Positions 51,937-61,732 are shown, numbered from the stretch's first letter. The stretch is DNA of 64,000 bases from Bacillota bacterium (GCA_023412855.1 JAEZRJ010000057.1:3931-67930), one strand, 5' to 3'. Translations and numbers: made by a program. The notes: a model not told the origin generated them from the letters alone.

Positions 51937-52115
51937 GATTTATCCCCCGCAAAATATAATCTTGTTCCGTATCCGCTTACTTTATTATTTACAAAATTAT
52001 ACTATATTTTTAACTATAATTCCATACAATCCTGCAAACATAGGGCACGCGCAATTCTGCAAATACAGGCTCTGGCAGCCGTATCTGCCGGGTTGCCCGC
52101 CCGGTATGCCACGGA

Positions 52116-52589
52116 TCATTGCCGTCTGAACAGCCTTACCCTTATACAAAAAGCCGCTGTTGTAATCAGTGCGGCTGCAATTAATATATGTAAAATAGTG
52201 TGATATAAGTCCGGTACATATCTTGTTTCACATTCTATCCATTTTACAGCATCTTTAAAATATCGTATCTTTCCTTCCCCATTTCCCATAATTGTGAACC
52301 ATTCATGGCTGAAAAATTGTGTAACAGACCAGAGGAACAGCCAGATAAGCAGAAAATATTTACCTGCTTTTTCTTTCAATATGTAAAGGAGAAACGCAAT
52401 CAGAAAAATCACCAAAAAAATCCCATCTTCTTTCCAAGAACGAGTAACAAGATAGCTGTCAGAAAAGTATATTCCTATCATATCTAAAAAAAACCATGCG
52501 AGCAGTATCGTATTCGCCGCTATGCTATAGCGTTTGTTGGGGGTATTGGAGGCATGCGGAGTATTTTCTTTCATCGTCTTCCTTTTCAT
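52116..52589 (-). CDS. Membrane protein with four predicted segments, unknown function
   Basis: A 157-residue protein with a basic, hydrophilic N-terminus (residues 1-20) and four hydrophobic segments (NTILLAWFFLDMIGIYF, GIFLVIFLIAFLLYIL, YFLLIWLFLWSVTQFF, TILHILIAAALITTAA). I cannot name a family. GGGAG precedes the ATG. It lies 33 bases downstream of another small membrane-protein gene on the same strand, so they may be expressed together. Confidence 0.6.
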   Translation of the reverse strand: MKRKTMKENTPHASNTPNKRYSIAANTILLAWFFLDMIGIYFSDSYLVTRSWKEDGIFLVIFLIAFLLYILKEKAGKYFLLIWLFLWSVTQFFSHEWFTIMGNGEGKIRYFKDAVKWIECETRYVPDLYHTILHILIAAALITTAAFCIRVRLFRRQ

Positions 52590-52622
52590 AATATTCTCCC
52601 ATTAAAGGGGCGAGAAACGGCT

Positions 52623-52988
52623 TTACCTAAATCTGCTATTCTTCAAAAGTCTGATACCAACTATTAGAAGACCCATGCAGATTAGCCCTATAAATATGAT
52701 AATGCCCGGGGAATCAGCAAATTCGCCCTCAATAGAAAGGGCTATCGTTCCAAAAACTCCGAATGCGAACAGGAAAAAACATAGTATAGCGGGAATCAAA
52801 CCCTTTTTGACACCTGCCGCAGCATTGTATATTCCATAAAACACAAGCACAATTGCGGCAATAAAGCCGATTAGCACCAGACCGGGTGCGTCGTCATTTT
52901 CGCCCATAATGAATAAAACCAAACCTATCAATATCCCTACTGTGATAGGCAACCAAACGCGTGGTTTTAAAAAAACTCTGATGTCCAT
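52623..52988 (-). CDS. Small membrane protein with four predicted segments, unknown function
   Basis: A 121-residue hydrophobic protein with four membrane segments (WLPITVGILIGLVLFIMGEN, LVLIGFIAAIVLVFYGIYN, LIPAILCFFLFAFGVFGTIA, IIIFIGLICMGLLIVGIRLL). It resembles small tandem-hairpin membrane proteins of Clostridia, but I do not recognise a family. AAGGAG lies ten bases before the ATG at 52988; the frame opens at 53012. Confidence 0.6.
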   Translation of the reverse strand: MDIRVFLKPRVWLPITVGILIGLVLFIMGENDDAPGLVLIGFIAAIVLVFYGIYNAAAGVKKGLIPAILCFFLFAFGVFGTIALSIEGEFADSPGIIIFIGLICMGLLIVGIRLLKNSRFR

Positions 52989-53208
52989 CGTGCATTCGCT
53001 CCTTTTTCGCATAATAATTACATCTTATTAGTTGTTTCGTTCAATTTTTATCTCTAAACTGAGTCAAATTATACTACATCTACCCGTCCAAAACAATGAA
53101 AACCTTTCCGGCTTCACTTGCTCGGCGGTTATCGTAAGTCTTGCGGGGTTACACACCCCACGCACCCGTCCTCTTCCAAAGAACAGAATTGAAAAGACAC
53201 GTATTGCA

Positions 53209-53253
53209 TAAAAAAAGAACCCTTCCATAGCAATCAGCTAAATAAAGGATTCT
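53209..53253 (-). terminator. Terminator of the tRNA operon
   Basis: AGAATCCTT and AAGGGTTCT pair (one G-U), then six T follow on the minus strand, 16 bases beyond the tRNA-Leu 3' end. Confidence 0.7.
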
Positions 53254-53269
53254 GCCATATAAACTTTAC

Positions 53270-53353
53270 TGCTGGTGGCCGGACTTGAACCGGCACGGGA
53301 TTGCTCCCGAAGGATTTTAAGTCCTTTGCGTCTGCCTATTCCGCCACACCAGC
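53270..53353 (-). tRNA. tRNA-Leu (TAA anticodon)
   Basis: An 84-base cloverleaf with a 7-base acceptor stem (GCTGGTG / CACCAGC), anticodon loop around ACTTAAAAT with anticodon TAA, a long variable arm (CTTCGGGAGCAATCCCG) as in Leu tRNAs, and a T-loop GGTTCAAGTCC. No CCA is encoded, so it must be added after transcription. Confidence 0.95.
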
Positions 53354-53372
53354 AAGGTGTGTGGATATTAAA

Positions 53373-53454
53373 TGGATGGAGGTGGATTCGAACCACCGAA
53401 GCAATTTGCAGCAGATTTACAGTCTGTCCCCTTTGGCCACTCGGGAATCCATCC
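53373..53454 (-). tRNA. tRNA-Tyr (GTA anticodon)
   Basis: An 82-base cloverleaf with acceptor stem GGATGGA / TCCATCC, anticodon loop GACTGTAAATC carrying anticodon GTA, a long class II variable arm as expected for Tyr, and T-loop GGTTCGAATCC. It lies 19 bases upstream of tRNA-Leu in the same transcript. No CCA is encoded. Confidence 0.95.
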
Positions 53455-53524
53455 ACATTTCATGTAATTACTATCAGTTATGAACATCATATCATGCCTG
53501 ACAATATACATTTATATCATATAG

Positions 53525-55654
53525 TTATTTAAATTGCAAGAAATTTCTCGTCGACTTCCTGGGAGATTTTAGAACAATAGCTGCCGTCGGAGGAAGTGTC
53601 ACTTTGACCTTGCCTGAAATAACAGGGTATTCTTTCTGCTCCGTATTGTAGCCTGTTTTGGACGTCAGAATCAAACGCTTCATCACGCCCTCTTTGGGCG
53701 TGCCCAAGTACCATACCTGCACTTCCTGCGTCACCTCATGATCATTGTTGTTGATTACAATCAGCGATTGTTCCTGTCTGTTGAAACGTCCGTAAATGAG
53801 GATGTTTCTTTCGGTTTCCGTGTACCACTTAATGGAACCGGTCAGAAATTCCTTATTTTTCTTATGTATCTGAATCATTTCCTTATGGAAAGCAATTAGC
53901 TCATCATCCTCGTTCCCCCACGGATAAGTTCTGCGGTTGTCTGGATCAGTAAAGCCTGCCACCCCTGCTTCGTCACCGTAATATATGGTAGGAGCGCCGG
54001 GCCATGTCATCTGAATAACTACCGCCTCTCGCAGGACGGCTTTGTCCACGCCCTCATTTGCTGCCTCAGGTCCATGTGTGCTGGTCCTTCCTACTTTTTT
54101 ATTCGTCCGGGTAAGAAATCTGGAATGGTCGTGATTAGACAATTCGTTCATCGCGATATACGCAGAAGGCATCGTCATATTGGCACCGTTGTAAACCATG
54201 GCTCCCCAAAAACTGTCTACGTCTCCAAGCATATCTTCTCTATAGTCATCGCTGTGCTTCTGCATCCCTGTCAAAAACCATGTAACAGGCTCCATAAAGG
54301 CATCGTAGTTCATAATGGTATCCCATTCGTCACCGTGCAGCCATTCTTTCGGATTGCCGTAATGCTCAGCAAGCACTATCGCATTAGGATTCGCTTCCTT
54401 TACGACCTTATGGAACTGTTTCCAGAAATAATGGTTATATTCCTGCGAATGTCCCAAATCGGCAGCCACATCCAGGCGCCAGCCATCCACATTGTAAGGT
54501 GCGGAAACCCACTTTTTCGCAATGTACATAACGTATTCAAATAATTCCCTGGAGCCTTCAAAATTAAGCTTGGGAAGCGTATCATGCCCCCACCAGCCAT
54601 CATACGTACCGTTATATGGCCATGCGTTCTTATCCTGAAACGAGAAATAATTGTGATACGGGCTCCCCTTATCCACATAAGCTCCCTTTTCATAGCCTAT
54701 GGCATTCTCGTAAATCCTCTCTCTGTCCATCCACTTATTGAAAGAACCACAGTGGTTGAATACCCCGTCCAGTATGACCTTCATCCCCCGGCGGTGTGCC
54801 TCCTCCACCACTTGGACAAACAACTGGTTACTGGCCTCCAAATTGGCTTTGTTGGTTACCCTGTTAATATATCTGGAAGCAATCCGGTTCTCCTGCCCCG
54901 GCGCTATCAGGCTTCCTTCGTCCTCCACGATTTCTCCGAAATGGGGATCGATGTAGTCATAATCCTGAATATCGTATTTATGATTGGACGGAGATACGAA
55001 CAACGGGTTAAAATAAATGACATCCACTCCCAAGTCCTGCAAATAGTCCATTTTATCCAAGACTCCCTGTAAATCTCCGCCGTAGAATTCTCTCATTCCC
55101 ACCTTCGCCGGATACTTGTTCCAGTTCTCCACCTTTACCGAGTTCTCTCCAATATAGCGATATTCATTGGTCAGCACATCGTTAGAGGTATCTCCGTTAT
55201 AGAAACGATCCACATATATCTGATACATGACCGCACCCTTGGCCCAATCCGGAGTCTTATAGCCGGGTATTAAACGGAATTCCAAATGCTTATCCATATT
55301 TTTCATGGCTCCGCCATAGTTATAATAGCAGATAAGCTTCCCTGCCTGAATCTCGAAATGATACGCTATCTCTCTGTCTTCCAACTGTACCGTATGAATG
55401 TAATAATCAAAATAATCGTCGGCTTCCGCTTTAACCATTATATGCTTTTCATTGTCGCATACAAAAAAGACCTTATCCACATTATTTTTTTCCGTTCGGA
55501 ATTTTACTGTGATTTCTCCATAGGCACTGGGTTCAGGAGGATATACATAATCCTCACTCATGTCACTGAATAAAGCTTTTCTATTGAAAACAGGACGCAT
55601 TCTGGATATATAATGCTGATCATATTCGATTTTAGAAAATCCATTTAAGTCCAT
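53525..55654 (-). CDS. GH13 alpha-glucan hydrolase (neopullulanase/maltogenic amylase type)
   Basis: A 709-residue cytoplasmic enzyme. An N-terminal beta-sandwich (residues 1-130, like the N domain of neopullulanases) precedes the GH13 barrel, which begins at AVMYQIYVDRFYNGD. The four conserved regions are DGVFNHCG, DGWRLDVA with the nucleophile Asp, VLAEHYG with the acid/base Glu, and NELSNHDHSRF with the stabilising Asp. No signal peptide is present, so it probably acts on imported maltodextrins or pullulan fragments. It is a single gene, followed by the tRNA genes only after a gap. Confidence 0.94.
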   Translation of the reverse strand: MDLNGFSKIEYDQHYISRMRPVFNRKALFSDMSEDYVYPPEPSAYGEITVKFRTEKNNVDKVFFVCDNEKHIMVKAEADDYFDYYIHTVQLEDREIAYHFEIQAGKLICYYNYGGAMKNMDKHLEFRLIPGYKTPDWAKGAVMYQIYVDRFYNGDTSNDVLTNEYRYIGENSVKVENWNKYPAKVGMREFYGGDLQGVLDKMDYLQDLGVDVIYFNPLFVSPSNHKYDIQDYDYIDPHFGEIVEDEGSLIAPGQENRIASRYINRVTNKANLEASNQLFVQVVEEAHRRGMKVILDGVFNHCGSFNKWMDRERIYENAIGYEKGAYVDKGSPYHNYFSFQDKNAWPYNGTYDGWWGHDTLPKLNFEGSRELFEYVMYIAKKWVSAPYNVDGWRLDVAADLGHSQEYNHYFWKQFHKVVKEANPNAIVLAEHYGNPKEWLHGDEWDTIMNYDAFMEPVTWFLTGMQKHSDDYREDMLGDVDSFWGAMVYNGANMTMPSAYIAMNELSNHDHSRFLTRTNKKVGRTSTHGPEAANEGVDKAVLREAVVIQMTWPGAPTIYYGDEAGVAGFTDPDNRRTYPWGNEDDELIAFHKEMIQIHKKNKEFLTGSIKWYTETERNILIYGRFNRQEQSLIVINNNDHEVTQEVQVWYLGTPKEGVMKRLILTSKTGYNTEQKEYPVISGKVKVTLPPTAAIVLKSPRKSTRNFLQFK

Positions 55655-55738
55655 AATTGTTCTCCTACACTTATTAAAAACTATTTTATACTATATATTG
55701 TGGATATTCAAGCAATTCTATACTCATGACTATCTCAG

Positions 55739-55899
55739 AGCAAAAGTGTGCTTCGTGCACTCTCTCTGCCATACGCCTCGCAGCACATCTTTTGCTTCAT
55801 GCACTCTCTCCGCCAAATGCCTCGCAGCACGTCTTTTGCTCCGCGCGCGAAGCTGCGCATCTATTATTTCTATAATAGGGGCTTTTTCCTATTATAGAA
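55739..55899. repeat. Copy of dispersed repeat family B
   Basis: The copy starts with the hairpin-forming CAAAAGTGTGCTTCGTGCAC and repeats the core twice (CTCTCTCTGCCATACGCCTC then CTCTCTCCGCCAAATGCCTC), followed by GCGCGCGAAGCTGCGCAT. It ends in a perfect 12-base hairpin, TTCTATAATAGG / CCTATTATAGAA (55868-55899). There is no open frame. The 487-base gap also holds a terminator (55904) and a G-rich stretch near 55990. Confidence 0.7.
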
Positions 55900-55903
55900 C
55901 AGT

Positions 55904-55937
55904 AAAAAAGACAGCCTGTCGATCTGCTGCCTTTTTT
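55904..55937. terminator. Terminator of the ftsH operon, bidirectional
   Basis: AAAAAAGACAGC and GCTGCCTTTTTT pair with one mismatch. On the minus strand the T run follows the stem, 200 bases beyond the ftsH stop. Confidence 0.7.
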
Positions 55938-56141
55938 AGAGAAGGTATTTCTTTCTTATGGGGTATAGCAAAAAACTATATAATGTATTGGGGGGGGTTA
56001 CAAGTAGTATAATAGCATAGCCTACATTATGCGTAAATACCAAGGATTCACAAATATTACAAAAACAAAGTCGCATTTTTGTATATTTTGCACAATGTCA
56101 TCGTTCCCCAACACTTTTCCGCCCCTTTTGATACATTTCTA

Positions 56142-57983
56142 CTATTCTGCGGTAAGTTCCTCCACCGGAGAATTCTGTATATGAAATAACGCTTCGAACT
56201 CATCTCTGGAAATCTTTTCTTTTTCCAGAAGCAGTTCTGCGCATTTGTGAAGCACGCTTAAGTTCTCCACGATGATCGTCTTTGCTTTCTGATAGCAGCT
56301 GCTAATGATTTCCTTTACCTCTTTGTCGATTTCGCCCGAAACCAACTCGCTATGATTTTTTGCATGGGCTAAATCCCGTCCGATGAATACCTCATCATCA
56401 TCGTCGTCATAATTTATCACGCCGATATTGTCTGACATACCGTATCTGGTCACCATCTTTCTCGCAACCTTAGTGGCCTTCTTAATATCGCTGGAAGCTC
56501 CCGTAGTAATATCATCGAAAATAATCTCTTCCGCGATACGTCCGCCGAGGGATACCATAATATCCTGCATCATTCTTCCTTTGGTCAGGAACATCTCGTC
56601 CTTTTCCGGCAGAGGCATTGTATAGCCTGCCGCACCCAGGCCCGTAGGGATAATGGATACGGTGTATACCGGTCCCACATCGGGAAGTACGTGGAATAAA
56701 ATCGCATGGCCTGCCTCGTGATATGCGGTAATCTTCTTCTCTTTATCTGAAATGACGCGGCTTCGTTTCTCCGAGCCAATGCCCACTTTAATAAAGGATT
56801 TCTTAATGTCGTCCTGCTTTACAAAAGCACGGTTATCCATCGCCGCATTGATAGCCGCTTCGTTCATAAGATTTTCCAGATCCGCACCAGTAAAACCTGC
56901 TGTGGTCTGCGCAATCTGTTCCAGATTGACATCTTCCGAAAGAGGCTTGTTTCTGGAGTGCACCCTCAGAATCTCATTTCTTCCCTTCACATCGGGAGGA
57001 CTTACCGTAATCTTTCTATCGAAACGTCCGGGCCTCAAAATAGCCGGATCGAGAATATCTACGCGGTTCGTGGCAGCCATGACGATAATTCCTTCATTGG
57101 CGCCGAAGCCGTCCATTTCCACCAAAAGCTGATTGAGTGTCTGCTCTCTCTCATCGTGACCGCCGCCCATACCGGTACCGCGCCGTCTCGCTACGGCATC
57201 GATTTCATCGATAAATACGATACACGGAGAATGTTTTTTCGCATCCGCAAACAAATCACGCACTCTGGAAGCACCTACACCGACGAACATTTCTACGAAA
57301 TCAGAACCCGAAATGCTGAAAAACGGCACGTTCGCTTCTCCTGCGATAGCCTTTGCCAGCAAAGTCTTACCTGTTCCCGGAGCACCCTCCAAAAGCACAC
57401 CCTTTGGAATCCTTGCTCCTACCTTTGTAAATTTGCCCGGCTCCTTCAGGAAATTAATGATTTCCTCCAGCTCTTCTTTTTCCTCCTGAAGCCCGGCCAC
57501 ATCTTTAAGCGTGACCTTACTGTCCATGGAAAGTCTGGCGCGGCTCTTGCCGAAATTCATCATCTTCCCGCCGCTGCCGCTATTAGCGTTCTGCGCGTTC
57601 ATCATGACGAAAAAGAAAACGCCTACTACAAGCACGAGCAGCAGAGGAAACATACTCGTCATAAACCAATTTTCCCTCGGAATATCCTTCACCTCAGGGT
57701 CCAGCCCGTAGGAAACCAGTTCTTTTTCTATTTCATTTACATCCGTAGCGTACAGAGTCTTTTCCTCTCCGTTGTTAATCGCTACTCTGACCACTCCGGT
57801 CGGAGTTTCTTTGTTCGGCTGAATCACCGCCTCAAGCACGGAGCCCGCTTCCAAATCCTTCGTCAGTTCTCCCCTCGTATAATCGGTCTCTTGTCCGTTC
57901 AAGCTTCTGAACATCCATGCCGCGAGGAAGAGAAGACTTAAGATAACTAAAAAGTACGTATTTAAATTTTTCTTATTATTCAA
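56142..57983 (-). CDS. ftsH: ATP-dependent zinc metalloprotease FtsH
   Basis: A 613-residue membrane-anchored protease for damaged or regulatory membrane and cytosolic proteins. Two N-terminal membrane segments (about 8-26 and 110-130) flank an extracellular domain. The AAA+ domain has Walker A GAPGTGKT near residue 200, Walker B IVFIDEIDAV, and the second region of homology ATNRVDILDPAILRPGRFDR. The zinc site is HEAGH near residue 425. The frame opens upstream at 58043, but the TTG at 57983 with AGGAGG eight bases before it is the likely start. It closes the tilS-hpt-ftsH order common in Firmicutes. Confidence 0.97.
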   Translation of the reverse strand: MNNKKNLNTYFLVILSLLFLAAWMFRSLNGQETDYTRGELTKDLEAGSVLEAVIQPNKETPTGVVRVAINNGEEKTLYATDVNEIEKELVSYGLDPEVKDIPRENWFMTSMFPLLLVLVVGVFFFVMMNAQNANSGSGGKMMNFGKSRARLSMDSKVTLKDVAGLQEEKEELEEIINFLKEPGKFTKVGARIPKGVLLEGAPGTGKTLLAKAIAGEANVPFFSISGSDFVEMFVGVGASRVRDLFADAKKHSPCIVFIDEIDAVARRRGTGMGGGHDEREQTLNQLLVEMDGFGANEGIIVMAATNRVDILDPAILRPGRFDRKITVSPPDVKGRNEILRVHSRNKPLSEDVNLEQIAQTTAGFTGADLENLMNEAAINAAMDNRAFVKQDDIKKSFIKVGIGSEKRSRVISDKEKKITAYHEAGHAILFHVLPDVGPVYTVSIIPTGLGAAGYTMPLPEKDEMFLTKGRMMQDIMVSLGGRIAEEIIFDDITTGASSDIKKATKVARKMVTRYGMSDNIGVINYDDDDDEVFIGRDLAHAKNHSELVSGEIDKEVKEIISSCYQKAKTIIVENLSVLHKCAELLLEKEKISRDEFEALFHIQNSPVEELTAE

Positions 57984-58206
57984 AATCAACCTCCTGTCCG
58001 CATCCGTCCAGCCTATCCGGCATGCCAGTTTCCATGCGAACATTTATAATACTATATGTTAATCCACTATCATTCCGTCTTCAAGTCCGCAAGGTGTTTT
58101 TGTGGACAGAGTTCACAGAAAACCCGGGGAATCGAGCGCAAAATACTGCTTAACAGTATTTTCGTGCATCAATTGTTGCTATGAAGCCGAAGGCTGAATA
58201 GTAACA

Positions 58207-58731
58207 TTAATCCAGTTCCACAACGCCGATATAAGGAAGATTTCTATATCGCTGGTCATAATCCAGACCATAGCCCACTACGAATTCATCGGGAATCTGG
58301 AAACACGTATAATCCACATGAACATCCACGACTCTTCGCTCCGGCTTATCTAATAACGTACAGAGCTTCAGGCTCTTTGGGCCTCTGTCCCTGAGCATCT
58401 CAAGCAGATAGCTGAGCGTTCTTCCCGAATCAATGATATCCTCCACCACGAGTACATCCTTGTCCTTCAGAGGTTCGTCCAAATCCTTTACGATTCTGAC
58501 AACGCCGCTGGATTTCGTCTCGCTTCCATAGCTGGATACGGACATAAAATCCAAAGATACCGGAACAGTGATTCTTTTTGCCAATTCACACATAAAAAAG
58601 CTTCCGCCTTTCAAAACACAAACTAGATGAACCTGCTTTCCTTTATAATCTCTGCTGACCTGCTCACCAATTTCCTGAATTCTTTTATCTACCGCTTCCT
58701 CGGATAGCATAACTCTTACTTTCTCTGACAT
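58207..58731 (-). CDS. hpt: Hypoxanthine phosphoribosyltransferase
   Basis: A 174-residue purine salvage enzyme that makes IMP or GMP from hypoxanthine or guanine and PRPP. The PRPP loop VLVVEDIIDSGRTLSYLL (residues 95-112) is intact, and VHLVCVLKGGSFFMCELAKR and FVVGYGLDYDQRYRNLPYIG complete the active site. It lies between tilS and ftsH, as in many Firmicutes. Gaps of 163 bases on the left and 58 on the right suggest an operon with possible internal regulation. Confidence 0.97.
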   Translation of the reverse strand: MSEKVRVMLSEEAVDKRIQEIGEQVSRDYKGKQVHLVCVLKGGSFFMCELAKRITVPVSLDFMSVSSYGSETKSSGVVRIVKDLDEPLKDKDVLVVEDIIDSGRTLSYLLEMLRDRGPKSLKLCTLLDKPERRVVDVHVDYTCFQIPDEFVVGYGLDYDQRYRNLPYIGVVELD

Positions 58732-58789
58732 TTTAAGTCCTCCTCTTAATAAATTGTATCTGCAATGTCACAGTGTGTGCCCACTTGCT

Positions 58790-60295
58790 TCAGGAAGCCG
58801 GAGGCCGAATCGTAACCTGCAAGATACGTTTTGTATATTCTGTCACCTTATAATATTGACTGATGCGATGACCCGGCACCCATAGAATATGATTGCCGTC
58901 CGCTAATACATAAAGTTCCCCTCTTTTGTTTTTCGGGATTTTTTCTCCGATCATATAATCTTTTAAGGTTTTTTTAGATAAGTCTTCATTGATGGTAAGA
59001 TAATCTCCGGTTTCTCTCGTTCGGAACAGTAAAGACCTAGTTATTCTATCATAATCAAACCATTTCGTATATGACTTTTCCGGAATAATTTGAGTTTTTT
59101 CATGGGAAAATAAGGAAAATTCTGCCATTCCGAGCCCCGGAACGGATAGGCATCCGGGAATGGAAACGGACAAAGGTTCCTTCCCCTTTCGCTCCTTAGA
59201 CAGGTGCTTTTCAAAATTTCCATCGAATAAAATCAGGCGGTCATATTCTTTCGCCGCCGTCAGTCCATAAGGTAAAGATAATTGCTTGCTGCCTTGCTTA
59301 CTTAACAGTTTTCTGATTTCCTCCACATGGACGGAGGTGATATCCTTTCTGCTTTCCGTAAGCTCCTCCAAGGCCTTTAACAGCACCTGTTTCTGCATAA
59401 AAGGCTCCTGCGAAGCAAGCAGATCCGCCCGGAGCACGACTCTAAAAGGCTGCGCCCCGCAGATCTCATCCTGCTTAGTCCGGCATTCGTTGTATACCTT
59501 CTGACTCTGCTTTTTAATATACTCCTCTGCTTCCAAAAGCATATCGGCAGCTTCCCACATATGTGTGACCGCTCCCTGGCATATTTCTTTCTCCGCCAAA
59601 GGAAGAATATGGTTGCGAATCCGGTTCCTTGTATAAGTATCCTCCAAGTTCGTGTGGTCTATGCAAAAAGAAACCTGATTTCCGTTCAGGTATTCCTCGA
59701 TTTCCTCCCTCTTTAAGCACAATAAAGGGCGTATAATATTCCCTCTCACCGGCTTTATCCCGCTGGCACCCGAAAGTCCCGTTCCACGAAACAGATGAAA
59801 CAGCATCGTTTCTACTCTATCGCCGACATTGTGCGCCACAGCAATCTTGCCATAAGCAGTTTCTCTGCCGGCACTTTTACCATATGCAATTTCTCCATCG
59901 GTAAGCTTGTCATTCACCGTCTCATTCTTACTATTTTGTTCCAAAATATGCGCAAAAGCCCTATAACGCACAGTGCGCCCGGCTTCTTCCTCCGAAAGCT
60001 TCTCTTCTTTTGCGAGCACTTTCACATCCGCTTCGATGAGAAAAAATGGCAGATTGCGTTCCTTGCATAGTCTTTCCACATAGGCCGCGTCCTTTTTCCC
60101 CTCCTCGCGTATACCGTGGTTGACATGTACGACGATGAGCTTCAAAGGCATCTCCTTTGCCAGCTCACAGAGTATCAGCAAAAGGCACACAGAATCAGCG
60201 CCGCCCGATACCCCCAAAACAACGGTATCACCCGGCACTAGCATCTGATATCTTTCTATATATGCTTTTACTTTTGAAAAAATTCTTTCGTTCAT
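58790..60295 (-). CDS. tilS: tRNA(Ile)-lysidine synthase TilS
   Basis: A 501-residue cytosolic enzyme that converts cytidine 34 of tRNA-Ile2 to lysidine with ATP. The PP-loop SGGADS (residues 30-35) sits in VVLGVSGGADSVCLL. GVRDR-like VAHNVGDRVETMLFHLFRGT follows, and the C-terminal recognition domain ends near TRETGDYLTINEDLSKK. About 25 residues around 120-145 are a repetitive loop (ETVNDKLTDGEIAYGKSAGR) that looks like an internal insertion. It is essential and part of the conserved region. Confidence 0.96.
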   Translation of the reverse strand: MNERIFSKVKAYIERYQMLVPGDTVVLGVSGGADSVCLLLILCELAKEMPLKLIVVHVNHGIREEGKKDAAYVERLCKERNLPFFLIEADVKVLAKEEKLSEEEAGRTVRYRAFAHILEQNSKNETVNDKLTDGEIAYGKSAGRETAYGKIAVAHNVGDRVETMLFHLFRGTGLSGASGIKPVRGNIIRPLLCLKREEIEEYLNGNQVSFCIDHTNLEDTYTRNRIRNHILPLAEKEICQGAVTHMWEAADMLLEAEEYIKKQSQKVYNECRTKQDEICGAQPFRVVLRADLLASQEPFMQKQVLLKALEELTESRKDITSVHVEEIRKLLSKQGSKQLSLPYGLTAAKEYDRLILFDGNFEKHLSKERKGKEPLSVSIPGCLSVPGLGMAEFSLFSHEKTQIIPEKSYTKWFDYDRITRSLLFRTRETGDYLTINEDLSKKTLKDYMIGEKIPKNKRGELYVLADGNHILWVPGHRISQYYKVTEYTKRILQVTIRPPAS

Positions 60296-60416
60296 TCGAT
60301 TCCTTATGTGCAGCCATATAATAGGACATTTTATGCACGAAAATTCTGCCTTTTAATCTTATTATCTATATTAGTCAATTTAACAGAAAAAAGCAATGTT
60401 TATCTTGTTACAGTTC
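60296..60416. other. Gap left of repeat copy, no recognised feature
   Basis: AT-rich spacer upstream of tilS that would hold its minus-strand promoter. I see no confident boxes. Confidence 0.3.
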
Positions 60417-60532
60417 GTTATTGTTCACTCCGTTCTCAGCAACATATGATTTCTGCAATGCAAAAATTTTGCATGTAAATTCGCTCTGCGAAGCAGAAAT
60501 CATCTCTTGAATCACGTTCTTACGTAGTTTTA
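60417..60532. repeat. Copy of dispersed repeat family A, between spoIIE and tilS
   Basis: GTTATTGTTCACTCCGTTCT at the left, internal ATGATTTCTGC and GCAGAAATCAT arms, and right end AATCACGTTCTTACGTAG, reaching the spoIIE stop. The terminal inverse of the left end has been lost compared with the copy at 30959. Confidence 0.65.
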
Positions 60533-61732
60533 TTATAAATTCTCCCATATGCCCGTCACCATTACCGTCATATCGTCCCTGATCCTGCCTTTGCTTTGAT
60601 GCAGACAAAAGTTCAATATGTAATTCGCCATTTCCCCCGGATTCTTTAACGCTGCTTTTCCGATGACCTCGGGCAAAATGTCCTCGCCGATTCCCTGCGC
60701 CAGTGCATCCGTTATGCCGTCTGAGAGCATGACGATATAATCACCGTCCACTAACCTGCGCCTTGTCGTCTCCATATCCATTTCATAGAAAACTCCCAGC
60801 GGAAGATTTCTCGCCGATATTTGGTCCACCAAATGCTCTCTTTTGATATAAGAAGGAGCAGAACCTATCTTGATGAATTCACATACACCTGTATACAAAT
60901 CAATCTGACATAAATCCAACGTGGACATGTTCTGAGTCTCGCCTCCTGCAATAAGGGAACCATTGATCATCTGTACTGCAGTCTCCTTGCAAAAGCCCGC
61001 CTCTAAAAATTTTTCAATCAAATCCACTACGAATTCGCTGTCCTTGCACGCTTTTTCACCAGAGCCCATTCCGTCGGACAGAATCGCAGTCAGACTTCCT
61101 TCCTTTTCCTCAACAAAAGCGTAATTATCTCCGGATATGCTCTCCGTCTCCTTTACCGCCTTCGCCACTCCGGTGAGCACGTGAAACTTCGGCTCATCCA
61201 TATATTGATAACTGTCCCACTCCTTTCCGACGAAAATAGAACTGTTTCTCGCCGCCATAAGCCGGCAGTTTAACAGCACGGACAGAAGGTTCCCCACCTC
61301 GTCTACACCGGGAGCCGTTCCCTTTAGAGCACGCATGACGATGTTCAGTTCCTTGCGTCCATCCGCTTTTTCCAGCATATAAATATCCTTTAACAGCACA
61401 TCCTCTTCCTTTAGGGCATGGGCCAATTGCTTGATTTTGCGTTCACTCATATATACCGGTTTATAAGCCTCTTCTGCCACCTGTGTCATAATCTGAGCCA
61501 TTTCATTTAAATGATCCGCCATCAAGTCGCGATTTTCCACAAGCCTCCTTCTCCATAAAAACTCCTGTCTATCGTTTACCTGTGCCTGCTCGTCCTCTTC
61601 CTCTCTTTGCATATCGGTAAATGTATTTGCCAGATCCCGAAAGGAATCTGCATACATTAAAAGTTTTCTTTTTCCATATTCCGGCAATACGCTGTCAAAG
61701 GGCGCCTCCCCGTTTACAAGCTGTTTTCTCAC
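60533..61732 (-). CDS. spoIIE: SpoIIE phosphatase, short form without membrane domain
   Basis: A 399-residue protein equal to the C-terminal half of stage II sporulation protein E. The PP2C phosphatase domain has the metal site (ISGDNYAF, then LSDGMGSGEKA), the second acidic pair in VMLSDGITDA and RDDMTVMV near the end. SpoIIE normally has about ten membrane segments before a central domain, about 800 residues in all. Here the upstream 225 bases hold only a terminator and the start, so the membrane part is missing. GTG at 61732 has GGAGGG eight bases before it; GTG at 61747 is the alternative. Its role in activating sigma F may differ. Confidence 0.88.
   Translation of the reverse strand: MRKQLVNGEAPFDSVLPEYGKRKLLMYADSFRDLANTFTDMQREEEDEQAQVNDRQEFLWRRRLVENRDLMADHLNEMAQIMTQVAEEAYKPVYMSERKIKQLAHALKEEDVLLKDIYMLEKADGRKELNIVMRALKGTAPGVDEVGNLLSVLLNCRLMAARNSSIFVGKEWDSYQYMDEPKFHVLTGVAKAVKETESISGDNYAFVEEKEGSLTAILSDGMGSGEKACKDSEFVVDLIEKFLEAGFCKETAVQMINGSLIAGGETQNMSTLDLCQIDLYTGVCEFIKIGSAPSYIKREHLVDQISARNLPLGVFYEMDMETTRRRLVDGDYIVMLSDGITDALAQGIGEDILPEVIGKAALKNPGEMANYILNFCLHQSKGRIRDDMTVMVTGIWENL

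Noticed and set aside
56958..57941. 327-codon open frame on the plus strand opposite ftsH
   Set aside because: It mirrors the ftsH gene, has no RBS and encodes a His- and Arg-rich sequence typical of antisense frames.
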